From positions 992,001 through 1,056,000 of the forward strand of contig OZ241357.1 of the NCBI GenBank assembly GCA_965200265.1: DNA of 64,000 bases, written 5' to 3'. Shown here one piece after another: positions 1 through 7,726 of this stretch; position 1 is the stretch's first letter, and each line of letters opens with the position of its first letter. Both the position numbers and the translations under genes were made by a program. The DNA is from UBA2966 sp965200265 (GTDB lineage: Bacteria; Pseudomonadota; Alphaproteobacteria; UBA2966). The notes beneath the pieces are model-generated. The model was not told where the DNA came from. It made no database searches and saw only the letters and a program-made list of their open reading frames with translations.

Positions 1-1244
1 CCGGGCGTCCGCTGGCGGCCGCGGCGCCGACCACCGTGCGCCCGCCCTGCGCGGCGGAAACCTTCGGCGTGCTGGCGGGACGCCATTTCGAGCCGGAGCG
101 GCATACGCCGATGCACCATCGCCACCTCGAGGCGGGGGCCCGGATGATGGTCGCGGGACAGTGGCTGCGGCCGGCGTTCTACGGCGCTCCCGGCGACCGC
201 GAGCGCCTCGTCCGCGAGGAGATCCGGGCGGTGCGCGGCGGCGTCGGGGTGCTCGACGTGTCGACGCTCGGCGGCATCGAGATCCGGGGGCCCGACGCGG
301 CGGAGTTCCTGGACCGCATGTACACGTTCACCTACGCGCGCCAGCCCGTGGGCCGCGGCCGCTACCTCATGATGTGCGACGAGACCGGCGTCATCGTCGA
401 CGACGGGGTGTCGTGCCGGCTCCACGAACGGCACTTCTACGTGACGACGACGTCGAGCGGCGCTGCCGGCGTCCATCGCGAGATGCTGTGGTGGAACGCG
501 CAATGGCGCCTCGCCGTCGACGTATCGGACGTCACCGGCGCCTGGGCGGCCGTCAGCCTCGCCGGCCCGCGGGCGCGCGAGGTTCTGGCGCCGCTGGCCG
601 ACGGCCTCGACTCGTCGCCCGCCGCCTTCCCCTACATGGCCGTCCGCACCGGCCGCGTCGCCGGAATCCCCGCGCGCCTGCTGCGAATCGGGTACGTGGG
701 CGAACTGGGGTTCGAGATCCACGTGCCCGCGAGCCAGGGCGAGGCCCTGTGGGACGCGCTCGTGTCCGCCGGCGAACCCCGCGGCATCCGCCCGTTCGGG
801 CTGGAGGCCCAGCGCGTGCTGCGCCTCGAGAAGGGCCATATCATGATCGGCCAGGACACCGACGACCTGACCTACCCGGCGGAGGCCGGCATGACGTGGG
901 CGGTCTCGCGCAAGAAGCCCTTCTTCGTCGGCGGGCCGGCGAACCGGGTGCACGAATCGCGTCCCTTGCAGCGCAAGCTCGTGGGGTTCGTGGTCCGCGA
1001 CCCCGGGGCGCCCGTGCCCGAGGAATGCCACCTCACGCTGCGCGGCAACGACATCGCCGGGCGCGTCACGTCGGCGGCGCGTTCGGAGGCGCTCGGATAC
1101 GTCATCGGGCTGGCCTACGTCGCGCCCGAGCAGGCGGTGGCCGGCGCGACCTTTCCCATCAAGGTCGGCCCAGGGCGGTTCATCGAGGCGGAAGTGGCGC
1201 CGCCGCCGTTCTACGATCCGCACAACAGGCGGCAGGAGACGTAG
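1..1244 (+). CDS. soxA: Sarcosine oxidase alpha subunit, C-terminal part (cut by window start)
   Basis: The reading frame is open from base 3 with no stop before it, so the gene starts outside the window; the GTG at 36 is only the first start codon visible. What is seen is the C-terminal aminomethyltransferase-like (GcvT/T-protein fold) half of heterotetrameric sarcosine oxidase alpha, which passes the methyl group of sarcosine to tetrahydrofolate. Support: the linker segment before the domain (ETFGVLAGRHFEPERHTPMH), the GVGVLDVSTLGGIEIRGPDA motif, FLDRMYT, and GELGFEIHVP in the middle of the domain. The gamma subunit follows after 3 nt, and formate-THF ligase comes next, which fits a one-carbon operon. 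A free-standing GcvT is the alternative, but the linker and the soxG neighbour argue against it. Confidence 0.85.
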   Translation, partial: GRPLAAAAPTTVRPPCAAETFGVLAGRHFEPERHTPMHHRHLEAGARMMVAGQWLRPAFYGAPGDRERLVREEIRAVRGGVGVLDVSTLGGIEIRGPDAAEFLDRMYTFTYARQPVGRGRYLMMCDETGVIVDDGVSCRLHERHFYVTTTSSGAAGVHREMLWWNAQWRLAVDVSDVTGAWAAVSLAGPRAREVLAPLADGLDSSPAAFPYMAVRTGRVAGIPARLLRIGYVGELGFEIHVPASQGEALWDALVSAGEPRGIRPFGLEAQRVLRLEKGHIMIGQDTDDLTYPAEAGMTWAVSRKKPFFVGGPANRVHESRPLQRKLVGFVVRDPGAPVPEECHLTLRGNDIAGRVTSAARSEALGYVIGLAYVAPEQAVAGATFPIKVGPGRFIEAEVAPPPFYDPHNRRQET

Positions 1245-1247
1245 GGC

Positions 1248-1991
1248 ATGAGCGGCGCGAACGGCACGAACGGCATGAACGGCGGCGGCGTCGACCCGGC
1301 GGCGGTGTCGCGCCGCAGCCCGGTGTACCGCGAGCTGGCGTCCGCCGGCGCGCGGTTCGCGGCGCTTGGCGGCGGCGCCGTCGCGGAAGGTTTCGCCGCC
1401 GGCGCCGAGGCCGAGGCGCGCGCCGCCCGGCGGCTCGCCCTCGCCGATCTCTCGCTGCTGCCGTGTCTCGGGTTCAGGGGGCGCGAGGCGCTCGACTGGC
1501 TGCGGCGGCAGGGGGTCGACGCGGGCGACCGGGACAACCGCGCGCACCGCCGGCCGGACGGGGCGCTGGCCGCCCGGCTGGCGCCGGACGAGGCCCTGAT
1601 CCTCGGCGGCGTCGCGGGCGACTCCGGCCTCTGCGAACGCCTCGCCGGCGCGGCGTCCATCGACGAGGAGGTCGAGGCCTTTCCCGTGCCGCGGGGCGAG
1701 GGGTACTTTCGCTTCCTGGTCTCGGGCGAGCGCGCCGCCGCCATGTTCGCCAAGGTCTGCGGCGTCGACCTGCGGCCGGACGGATTCCCGCCGCTGGCGG
1801 TCGCCCGCACCTCGATGGCGCGGACGAGCGTCGTGGTCGTCCGCGACGACCTGGGCGATACGCCGGCCTATCATGTCCTCGGCGACGCGGCGTCGGCGAG
1901 CTACATGCTGGCGTGCCTGCGGGACGCCATGGAGGAGTTCGACGGCGCGCTCGCCGGCCTCGGCGCCGTCAGGCGGCTGGCGGGCGCGTAG
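1248..1991 (+). CDS. soxG: Sarcosine oxidase gamma subunit
   Basis: This 247-residue protein has the divergent gamma-subunit pattern: a short N-terminal region, a LALADLSLLPCLGFRG segment matching the family's 'D.S.LPR.GFKG' region, and a C-terminal GcvT-like half. It starts 3 nt after soxA ends, so the two are surely co-translated. Gamma subunits are small accessory folds of heterotetrameric sarcosine oxidase and vary strongly in sequence, so position supports the call as much as sequence does. The first 20 residues are Gly/Asn-rich (MSGANGTNGMNGGG) and may be an over-called or disordered N-terminus. The beta and delta subunits (soxB, soxD) should lie upstream of the window. Confidence 0.75.
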   Translation: MSGANGTNGMNGGGVDPAAVSRRSPVYRELASAGARFAALGGGAVAEGFAAGAEAEARAARRLALADLSLLPCLGFRGREALDWLRRQGVDAGDRDNRAHRRPDGALAARLAPDEALILGGVAGDSGLCERLAGAASIDEEVEAFPVPRGEGYFRFLVSGERAAAMFAKVCGVDLRPDGFPPLAVARTSMARTSVVVVRDDLGDTPAYHVLGDAASASYMLACLRDAMEEFDGALAGLGAVRRLAGA

Positions 1992-2045
1992 GGCCTTCCG
2001 GGCGGGACGGGGGCCGTCGGCAACGGAGGCGGAGGACGAACACCC

Positions 2046-3716
2046 ATGAAAAGCGACATCGAGATCGCCCGCGAGGCGACGTTGAAGCCGATCGAGGAGG
2101 TCGGCGCCATGCTCGACGTGCCGGAAGACGCTCTCTACCGGTACGGCCCCCACAAGTCGAAGCTCTCGCTCGACCACGTCGACTCTCTCGCCGACCGGCC
2201 GGACGGGAAGCTGATCCTCGTCACGGCGATCACGCCGACGCCGGCGGGCGAGGGCAAGACGACCACGACGGTGGGGCTCGGCGACGCGCTCAACCGCATC
2301 GGCAAGCGGACGATGATATGCCTTCGCGAGCCGTCGCTCGGACCCTGCTTCGGCATGAAGGGGGGCGCCGCGGGCGGCGGCTACGCGCAGGTCGTGCCGA
2401 TGGAGGACATCAACCTGCACTTCACGGGCGACATGCACGCCATCGGCGCCGCCAACAACCTGCTGGCGGCCCTGGTCGACAACCACGTCTACTGGGGCAA
2501 CGCGCTCGGGATCGACCCCCGCCGCGTGTCCTGGCGCCGGGTCATGGACATGAACGAGCGCGCCTTGCGGAGCATCGTCTCGTCCCTCGGCGGCGCCGGC
2601 AACGGCTACCCCCGCGAGGACGGATTCGACATCACCGTGGCCTCGGAGGTGATGGCGATCTTCTGCCTGGCCTCGGGCCTGCCGGACCTGACCGAGCGGC
2701 TGTCGAACGTCGTCGTCGCCCAGCGCCGCGACCGCAGCCACGTGTTCGCCCGCGACGTGAAGGGCGAGGGGCCGATGACGGTCCTCCTGAAGGAGGCGCT
2801 GATGCCCAACCTCGTGCAGACGCTGGAGAACAACCCGGCGTTCGTCCACGGCGGCCCGTTCGCCAACATCGCCCACGGCTGCAACTCGGTCATCGCCACG
2901 AAGGCGGCCCTCAGGATGGCTGATTTCGTGGTCACCGAGGCCGGGTTCGGCGCCGATCTCGGGGCCGAGAAGTTCTTCGACATCAAGTGCCGGATGGCCG
3001 GCCTGCGGCCCGACGCCGTGGCGCTGGTGGCCACCATCCGGGCCTTGAAGATGCACGGCGGCGTCGCGCGCGAGGATCTCGGCGCCGAGAACCTCGCGGC
3101 GCTGGAGAGGGGCCTCGACAACCTCGCCCGGCACGTGGAGAACGTGCGCGGCTACGGCGTGCCGCTCGTCGTCGCCGTCAACCGGTTCTCGGCCGACACC
3201 GACGCCGAGGCGGCGCTCGTCGAGCGGGCCTGCGCCGGGCGCGGCGTGAAGGCCGTCATGTGCACGCACTGGGCCGACGGCGGCGCCGGCGCCGAGGCGC
3301 TCGCCGACGCGGTCGTGGCGGTGGCGGAGAGCGGCGAGGCGGACTTCACGCCGCTCTATCCCGACGACATGCCGCTGTGGGAGAAGATCCGGACGATCGC
3401 GCGGAAGATCTACCGCGCCGACGACGTCACCGCCGACGCGCGCGTCCGCGACCGGCTCGCCGAGCTGGAGGGGAACGGGCTGGGCGCGTACCCCGTGTGC
3501 ATCGCCAAGACCCAGTACAGCTTCTCGGCGGACGCCGGCCTCAAGGGCGCGCCGGAGGGGTTCACCGTTCCCGTGCGGGAGGTGCGGCTGTCCAACGGCG
3601 CCGGTTTCGTCGTGGCGGTCTGCGGCGACGTCATGACCATGCCGGGCCTGCCGCGCACCCCGGCGGCGGACGGCATACGCCTCGACGCCGACGGGAAGGT
3701 CGCGGGGCTGTTCTAG
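2046..3716 (+). CDS. fhs: Formate-tetrahydrofolate ligase
   Basis: This enzyme makes 10-formyl-THF from formate, THF and ATP in the cytosol. At 556 residues it is the family's normal length. It opens with SDIEIAREATLKPI and has the nucleotide-binding P-loop TPAGEGKTTTTVG at about residue 66, followed by REPSLGPCFGMKGGAAGGGY and the family block GGPFANIAHGCNSV. The ATG at 2046 follows a purine-rich stretch (ggaggcggaggacgaac). It is preceded by sarcosine oxidase genes that generate methylene-THF, so the cluster joins methyl-group oxidation to the folate pool. No codon of this gene reads as a stop on the opposite strand in the codon-aligned frame, a by-product of extreme GC content that matters for the gene downstream. 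Confidence 0.97.
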   Translation: MKSDIEIAREATLKPIEEVGAMLDVPEDALYRYGPHKSKLSLDHVDSLADRPDGKLILVTAITPTPAGEGKTTTTVGLGDALNRIGKRTMICLREPSLGPCFGMKGGAAGGGYAQVVPMEDINLHFTGDMHAIGAANNLLAALVDNHVYWGNALGIDPRRVSWRRVMDMNERALRSIVSSLGGAGNGYPREDGFDITVASEVMAIFCLASGLPDLTERLSNVVVAQRRDRSHVFARDVKGEGPMTVLLKEALMPNLVQTLENNPAFVHGGPFANIAHGCNSVIATKAALRMADFVVTEAGFGADLGAEKFFDIKCRMAGLRPDAVALVATIRALKMHGGVAREDLGAENLAALERGLDNLARHVENVRGYGVPLVVAVNRFSADTDAEAALVERACAGRGVKAVMCTHWADGGAGAEALADAVVAVAESGEADFTPLYPDDMPLWEKIRTIARKIYRADDVTADARVRDRLAELEGNGLGAYPVCIAKTQYSFSADAGLKGAPEGFTVPVREVRLSNGAGFVVAVCGDVMTMPGLPRTPAADGIRLDADGKVAGLF

Positions 3717-4364
3717 CCGGCCCTCGCCGGCCGCCGTCGGCGTCGCGGCCGCGTCCGGTACGCCCGCCACCGTGACCGTCGCCGCCGTCGCCGCCGCGGC
3801 CGGGACGCCCGTCACCGTCGCCGTCGCCGCCGCGACCAGGGCGTCCACCAGCACGGTCTCCGCCGTCATCTCCGCGTCCGGCACGCCCGCCGCGCCCGGT
3901 GCTTCCTCCGTCCCGGTATCGAGACCGGCGGCGGCGTCCTCGATCCGGTCGTCCCCGACCGCCCCCGCCGCCGCGCCGGCGCGCGGGAGGCGGTCCGCGT
4001 CCGGCGGGCGGTAGCCGTCGCGGTAGCGCGCCGGGCGGTGGGCCTTGAGCAGGAACATGGCGAGGGCGTCGGAGTAGTGGCGCACCGTGCCCACCTGCTC
4101 GCCCTTGTGCCAGACCGGCTTCTCCACGCCTTCGAAGGCGCGGCGGTGGAGTTCGGCCTCGAGCAGGTCGATGCCGTCGTCGAGGGCGTCGTCCCACTGG
4201 CGGGCGAAGCGTGGGTCGGCGTCGCGCCAGTGGTATGCGGTGCGTCTGGGGATGCCGGCGGTGCGGCAGGCGCGGGCGACGTTGACGGAGTGGGCGAGGG
4301 ACTTGAGGAAGGCGCGCTGGCGTCGCGGACGCCTGGCGCCGTCGCGGTCGGTGTTGGCGTGCAT
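3717..4364 (-). CDS. Terminase small-subunit-like HTH protein, 3' end undefined
   Basis: Reading leftward from the ATG at 4364 gives about 115 residues that resemble small terminase-type DNA-binding proteins: a helix-turn-helix (VNVARACRTAGIPRRTAYHW), then DPRFARQWDDALDDGIDLLE and HYSDALAMFLLKAHRPARYR. This arrangement is common in prophage and orphan proteins of alphaproteobacteria. After about residue 120 the sequence is low-complexity Ala/Thr/Val with repeated GVP-A motifs. The frame has no stop before fhs and stays open antisense through all of fhs, so the true end cannot be placed; the left limit given is only where the unique sequence meets fhs. Either the gene has lost its stop (a decayed prophage remnant) or it ends further left as an antisense fusion. 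No terminase large subunit or other phage gene is nearby. Confidence 0.5.
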
Positions 4365-4522
4365 GGGGTGTCTCCGTCTCCGGTTGGGTTTCCCGTTGTG
4401 GAACGATATGGGAACACGGCGGGTCGTGTCAAGAGAAAAGTTCCATTGTGAACAAAAAATATCCATCAAGTGGTCTGAACCGGATGCGTAGCCCTGCCGC
4501 CCCGGTGCGGCGACAGGCCGGA

Positions 4523-4720
4523 ATTGCACACCTTGCACACTATGGCCGGTGGCCGGTGGCCGGTCGTCGGTGGCCAGTTGCCAGTCGCCAGTCGCCAGTC
4601 GCCGGTCGCGGCCCGGCGCGCCGAATTGCACACCTTGCACACCGTGGGGGCACCGCCCACCGGCCACCGGCCACTGAACCACCGGCCACCACGAGCGCGC
4701 CGAATGGCACACCTTGCGCC
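4523..4720 (+). repeat. Interspersed repeat block with TTGCACACCTTGCACAC units
   Basis: Copies of the 18-nt motif ATTGCACACCTTGCACAC lie at 4523-4540 and 4625-4642, with a degraded copy at 4704-4720. Between them are runs of TGGCCGG/TGGCCAG heptamers. The block 4625-4720 is nearly the same as 5601-5689, including the intervening CACCGCCCACCGGCCAC segment. The motif is preceded by GCGCGCCG in most copies. No coding function is apparent. The AT-richer stretch just to the left (about 4428-4482) could hold a promoter for the leftward gene, but I see no clear -35/-10 pair. Confidence 0.8.
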
Positions 4721-4812
4721 CCGAGGGATGCGGCCCCGCGCCATGCGGGCCGGACGCCGGCGAACCGGGACAACGGTTTGACGACATGCCTTCTTCATGG
4801 AAGCATGGCCCG

Positions 4813-5079
4813 ATGAAGACGACCATCGATCTCCCCGATGCCGTGTTGCGGCAGGCCAGGGCGCTTGCCGCCGCCCGCGGCGTCACCTTGCGGAGCTTCT
4901 TCACCGAAGCGCTCGAGGAACAGCTCCGGCGCTGCGCGGACGGGAACCGGGCCGGGAACGGACGGCCTCCCTGGATGGCCGGCTTCGGCGCGTTGTCCGA
5001 CCTCGCGGACGAACACCGCCGCGTCCTCGACACGATCGAGGAGGAGTTCGAGAGGCTCGCTCCCGAAGACCTCGCGTGA
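4813..5079 (+). CDS. VapB-type antitoxin (ribbon-helix-helix)
   Basis: This is an 88-residue protein with the short N-terminal DNA-binding strand and helices typical of RHH antitoxins (MKTTIDLPDAVLRQARALAA, then SFFTEALEEQLRR) and an acidic C-terminus that would wrap the toxin (DTIEEEFERLAPEDLA). I chose the ATG at 4813 because the homology begins exactly there; upstream in-frame starts add repeat-derived sequence. Its stop overlaps the GTG of a PIN-domain start by four bases (GTGA), the classic vapBC layout, but the toxin is truncated (next entry). The antitoxin is therefore probably orphaned. Confidence 0.8.
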   Translation: MKTTIDLPDAVLRQARALAAARGVTLRSFFTEALEEQLRRCADGNRAGNGRPPWMAGFGALSDLADEHRRVLDTIEEEFERLAPEDLA

Positions 5080-5312
5080 TCCTCGACACCAACGCCTTGT
5101 CCGCATGGGCGGAGGGGCGCGCCTTGGCCGGTGGCCGGTCGCCGGTGGCCAGTTGCCGGTTGGGGGTTCGGCGCGCTGGATTGCACACCTTGCACACTGT
5201 GGCCAGTGGCCAGTTGCCAGTTGCCAGTTGCCGGTTGGGGGTTCGGCGCGCTGGTATTGCACACCTTGCACACTGTGGCCGGTGGCCGGTCGCCAGTCGC
5301 GGCCCGGCATAG
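5076..5312 (+). pseudogene. vapC toxin fragment truncated by repeats
   Basis: The GTG at 5076 overlaps the end of the antitoxin and encodes MILDTNALSAWAEGRAL, the PIN-domain N-terminus with the first acidic active-site residue (D in LDTN). After about 17 codons the frame passes straight into TGGCCGG-type repeat DNA and two TTGCACACCTTGCACAC units, and codes for unrelated sequence until a stop at 5312. The remaining PIN acidic residues are missing, so the toxin cannot be active. A full VapC is about 130 residues. Confidence 0.8.
5127..5309 (+). repeat. Second repeat block that truncates vapC
   Basis: Two nearly identical tandem units of about 75 bp, each reading CCAGTTGCCGGTTGGGGG, then TTCGGCGCGCTGG and (T)ATTGCACACCTTGCACACTGTGGCC, with the 18-nt motifs at 5180-5197 and 5256-5273. 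They are embedded in alternating TGGCCAG/TGGCCGG heptamers. The unit resembles the block at 4.5-4.7 kb, so the family spread locally. The left edge marks the point where vapC homology ends. Confidence 0.8.
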
Positions 5313-5317
5313 CGACT

Positions 5318-5538
5318 CCTGCTTATCCGTGAAAATCATCCGGGCGATAAAGGCTCCGTTCGCCTGGGAGCGCCGGCGTCCCGCCGGCATGGCGGGCCGA
5401 AGGCCCGCATCCTTCCCGGGCTTCCGACCTTCCGATGGCGCCCGTTCGCGCTTCGCACGATGCCGGCGGGACGCCGGCGCTCCCAGGGACATACGGGAAA
5501 TGCAGCCCTCCATCGGCGGACTCTCATGGATAAGCAGG
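5318..5538. mobile_element. 221-bp miniature inverted-repeat element with 8-bp target duplication
   Basis: The element begins CCTGCTTATCCGTGA and ends with the inverse of CCTGCTTATCCATGA, so the 15-bp terminal inverted repeats differ at one base. It is flanked on both sides by TAGCGACT (5310-5317 and 5539-5546), a perfect 8-bp target-site duplication. Inside is a perfect 28-bp inverted repeat (5363-5390 and 5460-5487). It has no coding capacity. A partial copy of its right half lies at 19513-19562. The transposase that moved it is not in the element. IS1595-family enzymes make 8-bp duplications and a remnant of one lies at 45.2 kb, but that link is only a guess. Confidence 0.85.
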
Positions 5539-5544
5539 TAGCGA

Positions 5545-5700
5545 CTTGCACAACTTGCACACCGTCGGTCGCACTCACGGGTGTCCAGGTCGCACCCGGA
5601 ATTGCACACCTTGCACACCGTCGGGGCACCGCCCACCGGCCACTGACCACCGGCCACCACGAGCGCGCCGAGTTGCACACCTTGCACACCGTTGGGCGTA
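5545..5700 (+). repeat. Third repeat block (TTGCACACCTTGCACAC family)
   Basis: Three further copies of the 18-nt motif are at 5545-5562 (TTGCACAACTTGCACAC variant), 5601-5618 and 5672-5689, separated by CCACCGGCCAC tracts. The stretch 5601-5689 matches 4625-4720 closely. The remaining gap to the next gene (5701-5824) has no visible feature apart from a GGAGGGGG ribosome-binding stretch near 5807. Confidence 0.75.
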
Positions 5701-5824
5701 TCCCGCGGACGTCCGGGTTGCACATGTGTCCGAATCGCGCCATTGCTTGACAGGGCGGCGTCGCGCCGGTACCCCCGGGGGTAGGCGCCGGGGGGCGCGC
5801 GGCGCGGAGGGGGCGACGGAACCC

Positions 5825-7387
5825 ATGAGCTGGCTGCCGGAAGTCGAGGAGATCGAACGCCGCAAGGGGTTCGCCCGCCAGCTGGGCGGCAAGGAGGGCG
5901 TCGACCGCCAGCACGACCAGGGGCGGCTCACCATCCGCGAGCGCATCGACGGGCTCGTCGATCCGGGAAGCTGGCGGGAGATCGGCGTCCTGACGGGGAC
6001 GGCGGCCTACGGCGCCGACGGCGGGCTCCGCGACGTGAAGCCGGCCAACGCGGTGATCGGGACCGCGCGCCTCGACGGCCGCAAGGTGGCGATCGACGGC
6101 GACGACTACACCAACCGCGGCGGCTCCTCCGAGGCCACGGTCTCCGAGAAGTGGATCTACGCCGACCAGTGGGCCCACGAGATGAACATCCCGCTGGTGC
6201 GCCTGGTCGAGAGCGCCGGCGGCAGCGTGCGCCTCGTGGAGAAGATGGGGCACACGAAGATCCCGGGCTATCCGACGTGGCCGATGGGCCGGCTGCTGGG
6301 CAAGGTCCCGGTGATCGGGCTCGCGCTCGGCCCGTGCGCCGGGCTGGGGGCCCTGAAGGCGGCCTGCGCGCACTTCTCGATCATGGTCAAGGACACCAGC
6401 CAGGTCTTCGCCGGCGGGCCGCCCGTCGCCTTCGAGGCCGGCATGTCCGGAACGCGCGTCGACAAGGACACGCTCGGCGGCTGGAAGATCCACACCGAGA
6501 CCAGCGGCGTGATCGACAACGCCGCCGACGACGAGGCGCACGCCTTCGCGCTCGCCCGGCGGTGGCTGTCCTACATGCCGAACAGCGTCTACGAGCTGCC
6601 GCCCGCCGCGGACTCCGACGACCCGCCGGACCGGCGCGAGGAGGAGCTGCTGTCGATCATCCCGCGCGACCGGCGCAAGGTCTACGACCCCCGGCGCATC
6701 GTCGAGCTCGTGTTCGACAGGGGCTCCGTGTTCGAGGTGACGCCGAAGTTCGGGCGCTCCACGGTCACCTGCCTCGCCCGCCTGAACGGCCTGCCGGTCG
6801 GCGTGCTGGCGAACGACCCGCGCTTCTTCGGCGGCGGCATGAACCGGACCGCGGCCGAGAAGTTCGAGACCTTCATCGACATCTGCGACACGTTCCACCT
6901 GCCGATCGTCAACTTCGTCGACCAGCCCGGCACCGTCGTCGGGGTCGACGCGGAGCGCCAGGGAAACGTGCGCAAGGCCGTGCGCGTGCTCACCGCCATC
7001 GAACAGACGCAGGTGCCGTGGTGCGCCGTCGTGGTGCGCCGCCTGTTCGGGCTGGCCGGCAACTGCTACGGCCGGATGCAGGGCCTCAACTATCACGTGG
7101 CGTGGCCGTCGGCGACCTGGGGCTCGATCCCCTTCGAGGGCGGGATCATGGCCGCCTACCGCCGCGAGCTCGACGGCCTGCCGGAGGAGGAGCGCGCCGC
7201 GCGCATGGCGGAGCTCGACACCCATTATTCGCGCCTCGCCTCGCCGTTCCTCACCGCCGAGCGCTTCCGGGTGCCCGACATCATCGATCCCCGCCGGACC
7301 CGCGAGGTCCTCTGGAACTGGCTCGAGGACGCCTGGAAGACGCTGCCCGGGCAGCTCGGGCCGGTGACGCGCTCCATGCGCAAGTGA
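5825..7387 (+). CDS. Acyl-CoA carboxylase carboxyltransferase (beta) subunit
   Basis: A 520-residue protein of the biotin-dependent carboxyltransferase family, which moves a carboxyl group from carboxybiotin to an acyl-CoA. The N-terminal crotonase-like half carries RLTIRERIDGLVDPGSW near residue 38, LVESAGGS near 130, and the oxyanion-type GPCAGLGALKAA. The C-terminal half carries NDPRFFGGGMNRTAAEKFETFIDICDTF, the NFVDQPGT motif and AWPSATWGSIPFEGG. The ATG at 5825 follows GGAGGGGG. No biotin carboxylase or biotin carrier gene is adjacent, which is unusual, so the partner must be elsewhere. Substrate (acetyl-, propionyl- or methylcrotonyl-CoA, or a related decarboxylase role) cannot be decided. 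Confidence 0.88.
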   Translation: MSWLPEVEEIERRKGFARQLGGKEGVDRQHDQGRLTIRERIDGLVDPGSWREIGVLTGTAAYGADGGLRDVKPANAVIGTARLDGRKVAIDGDDYTNRGGSSEATVSEKWIYADQWAHEMNIPLVRLVESAGGSVRLVEKMGHTKIPGYPTWPMGRLLGKVPVIGLALGPCAGLGALKAACAHFSIMVKDTSQVFAGGPPVAFEAGMSGTRVDKDTLGGWKIHTETSGVIDNAADDEAHAFALARRWLSYMPNSVYELPPAADSDDPPDRREEELLSIIPRDRRKVYDPRRIVELVFDRGSVFEVTPKFGRSTVTCLARLNGLPVGVLANDPRFFGGGMNRTAAEKFETFIDICDTFHLPIVNFVDQPGTVVGVDAERQGNVRKAVRVLTAIEQTQVPWCAVVVRRLFGLAGNCYGRMQGLNYHVAWPSATWGSIPFEGGIMAAYRRELDGLPEEERAARMAELDTHYSRLASPFLTAERFRVPDIIDPRRTREVLWNWLEDAWKTLPGQLGPVTRSMRK

Positions 7388-7726
7388 GGCCGGGCGCGCG
7401 GGGACGCAGCGGACGTCCCCGTCTTCAGTGGCCGGTTGCCGGTGGCCGGTGATCGGTGCTGGCAACTGGCCACCGGCCACCGTTCACTGGCCACCGGCCA
7501 CCGGCGCGCCCGGGACACCCCGTCTCCGTTTGCACTTGATCGCGGGCGGATTGGCCGGTAGTCTCGGGGCAACGACAAGGAGCGGCCCGCGGAATCCCGG
7601 ACGAATCGCCGGGGCGGATCGGGCCGCCGGCGGGGTGGCATGGTTGCGGGGACGGCCGGCGAGCGGCCGTCCGGTGCGGATCGACGGGCGCGGCGCGGCG
7701 GCCGGAAACGGAGAATCGGGGCGCTC
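7388..7726. repeat. Intergenic stretch with CCGGTGGCC repeats
   Basis: Bases 7428-7505 are a run of TGGCCGG/ACTGGCCACC heptamers arranged partly as an inverted pair (ggccggtgatcgg ... ggccaccggccacc). This is the same simple-repeat family as at 4.5-5.3 kb and at 13737-13776, but without the TTGCACACC motif. The rest of the gap up to dctM shows no gene or clear promoter. Confidence 0.6.

Noticed and set aside
161..2923. A 920-codon open frame on the plus strand
   Set aside because: It is an arginine/alanine/proline-rich shadow frame over soxA, soxG and fhs, without any domain; typical of very GC-rich DNA. The same applies to other long shadow frames over glnE, parE, the AsmA-like gene and hyuAB.
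4523..5700. CRISPR array from the repeated 18-nt motif
   Set aside because: Repeat spacing is irregular, the spacers are themselves repeats, and no cas gene is near.
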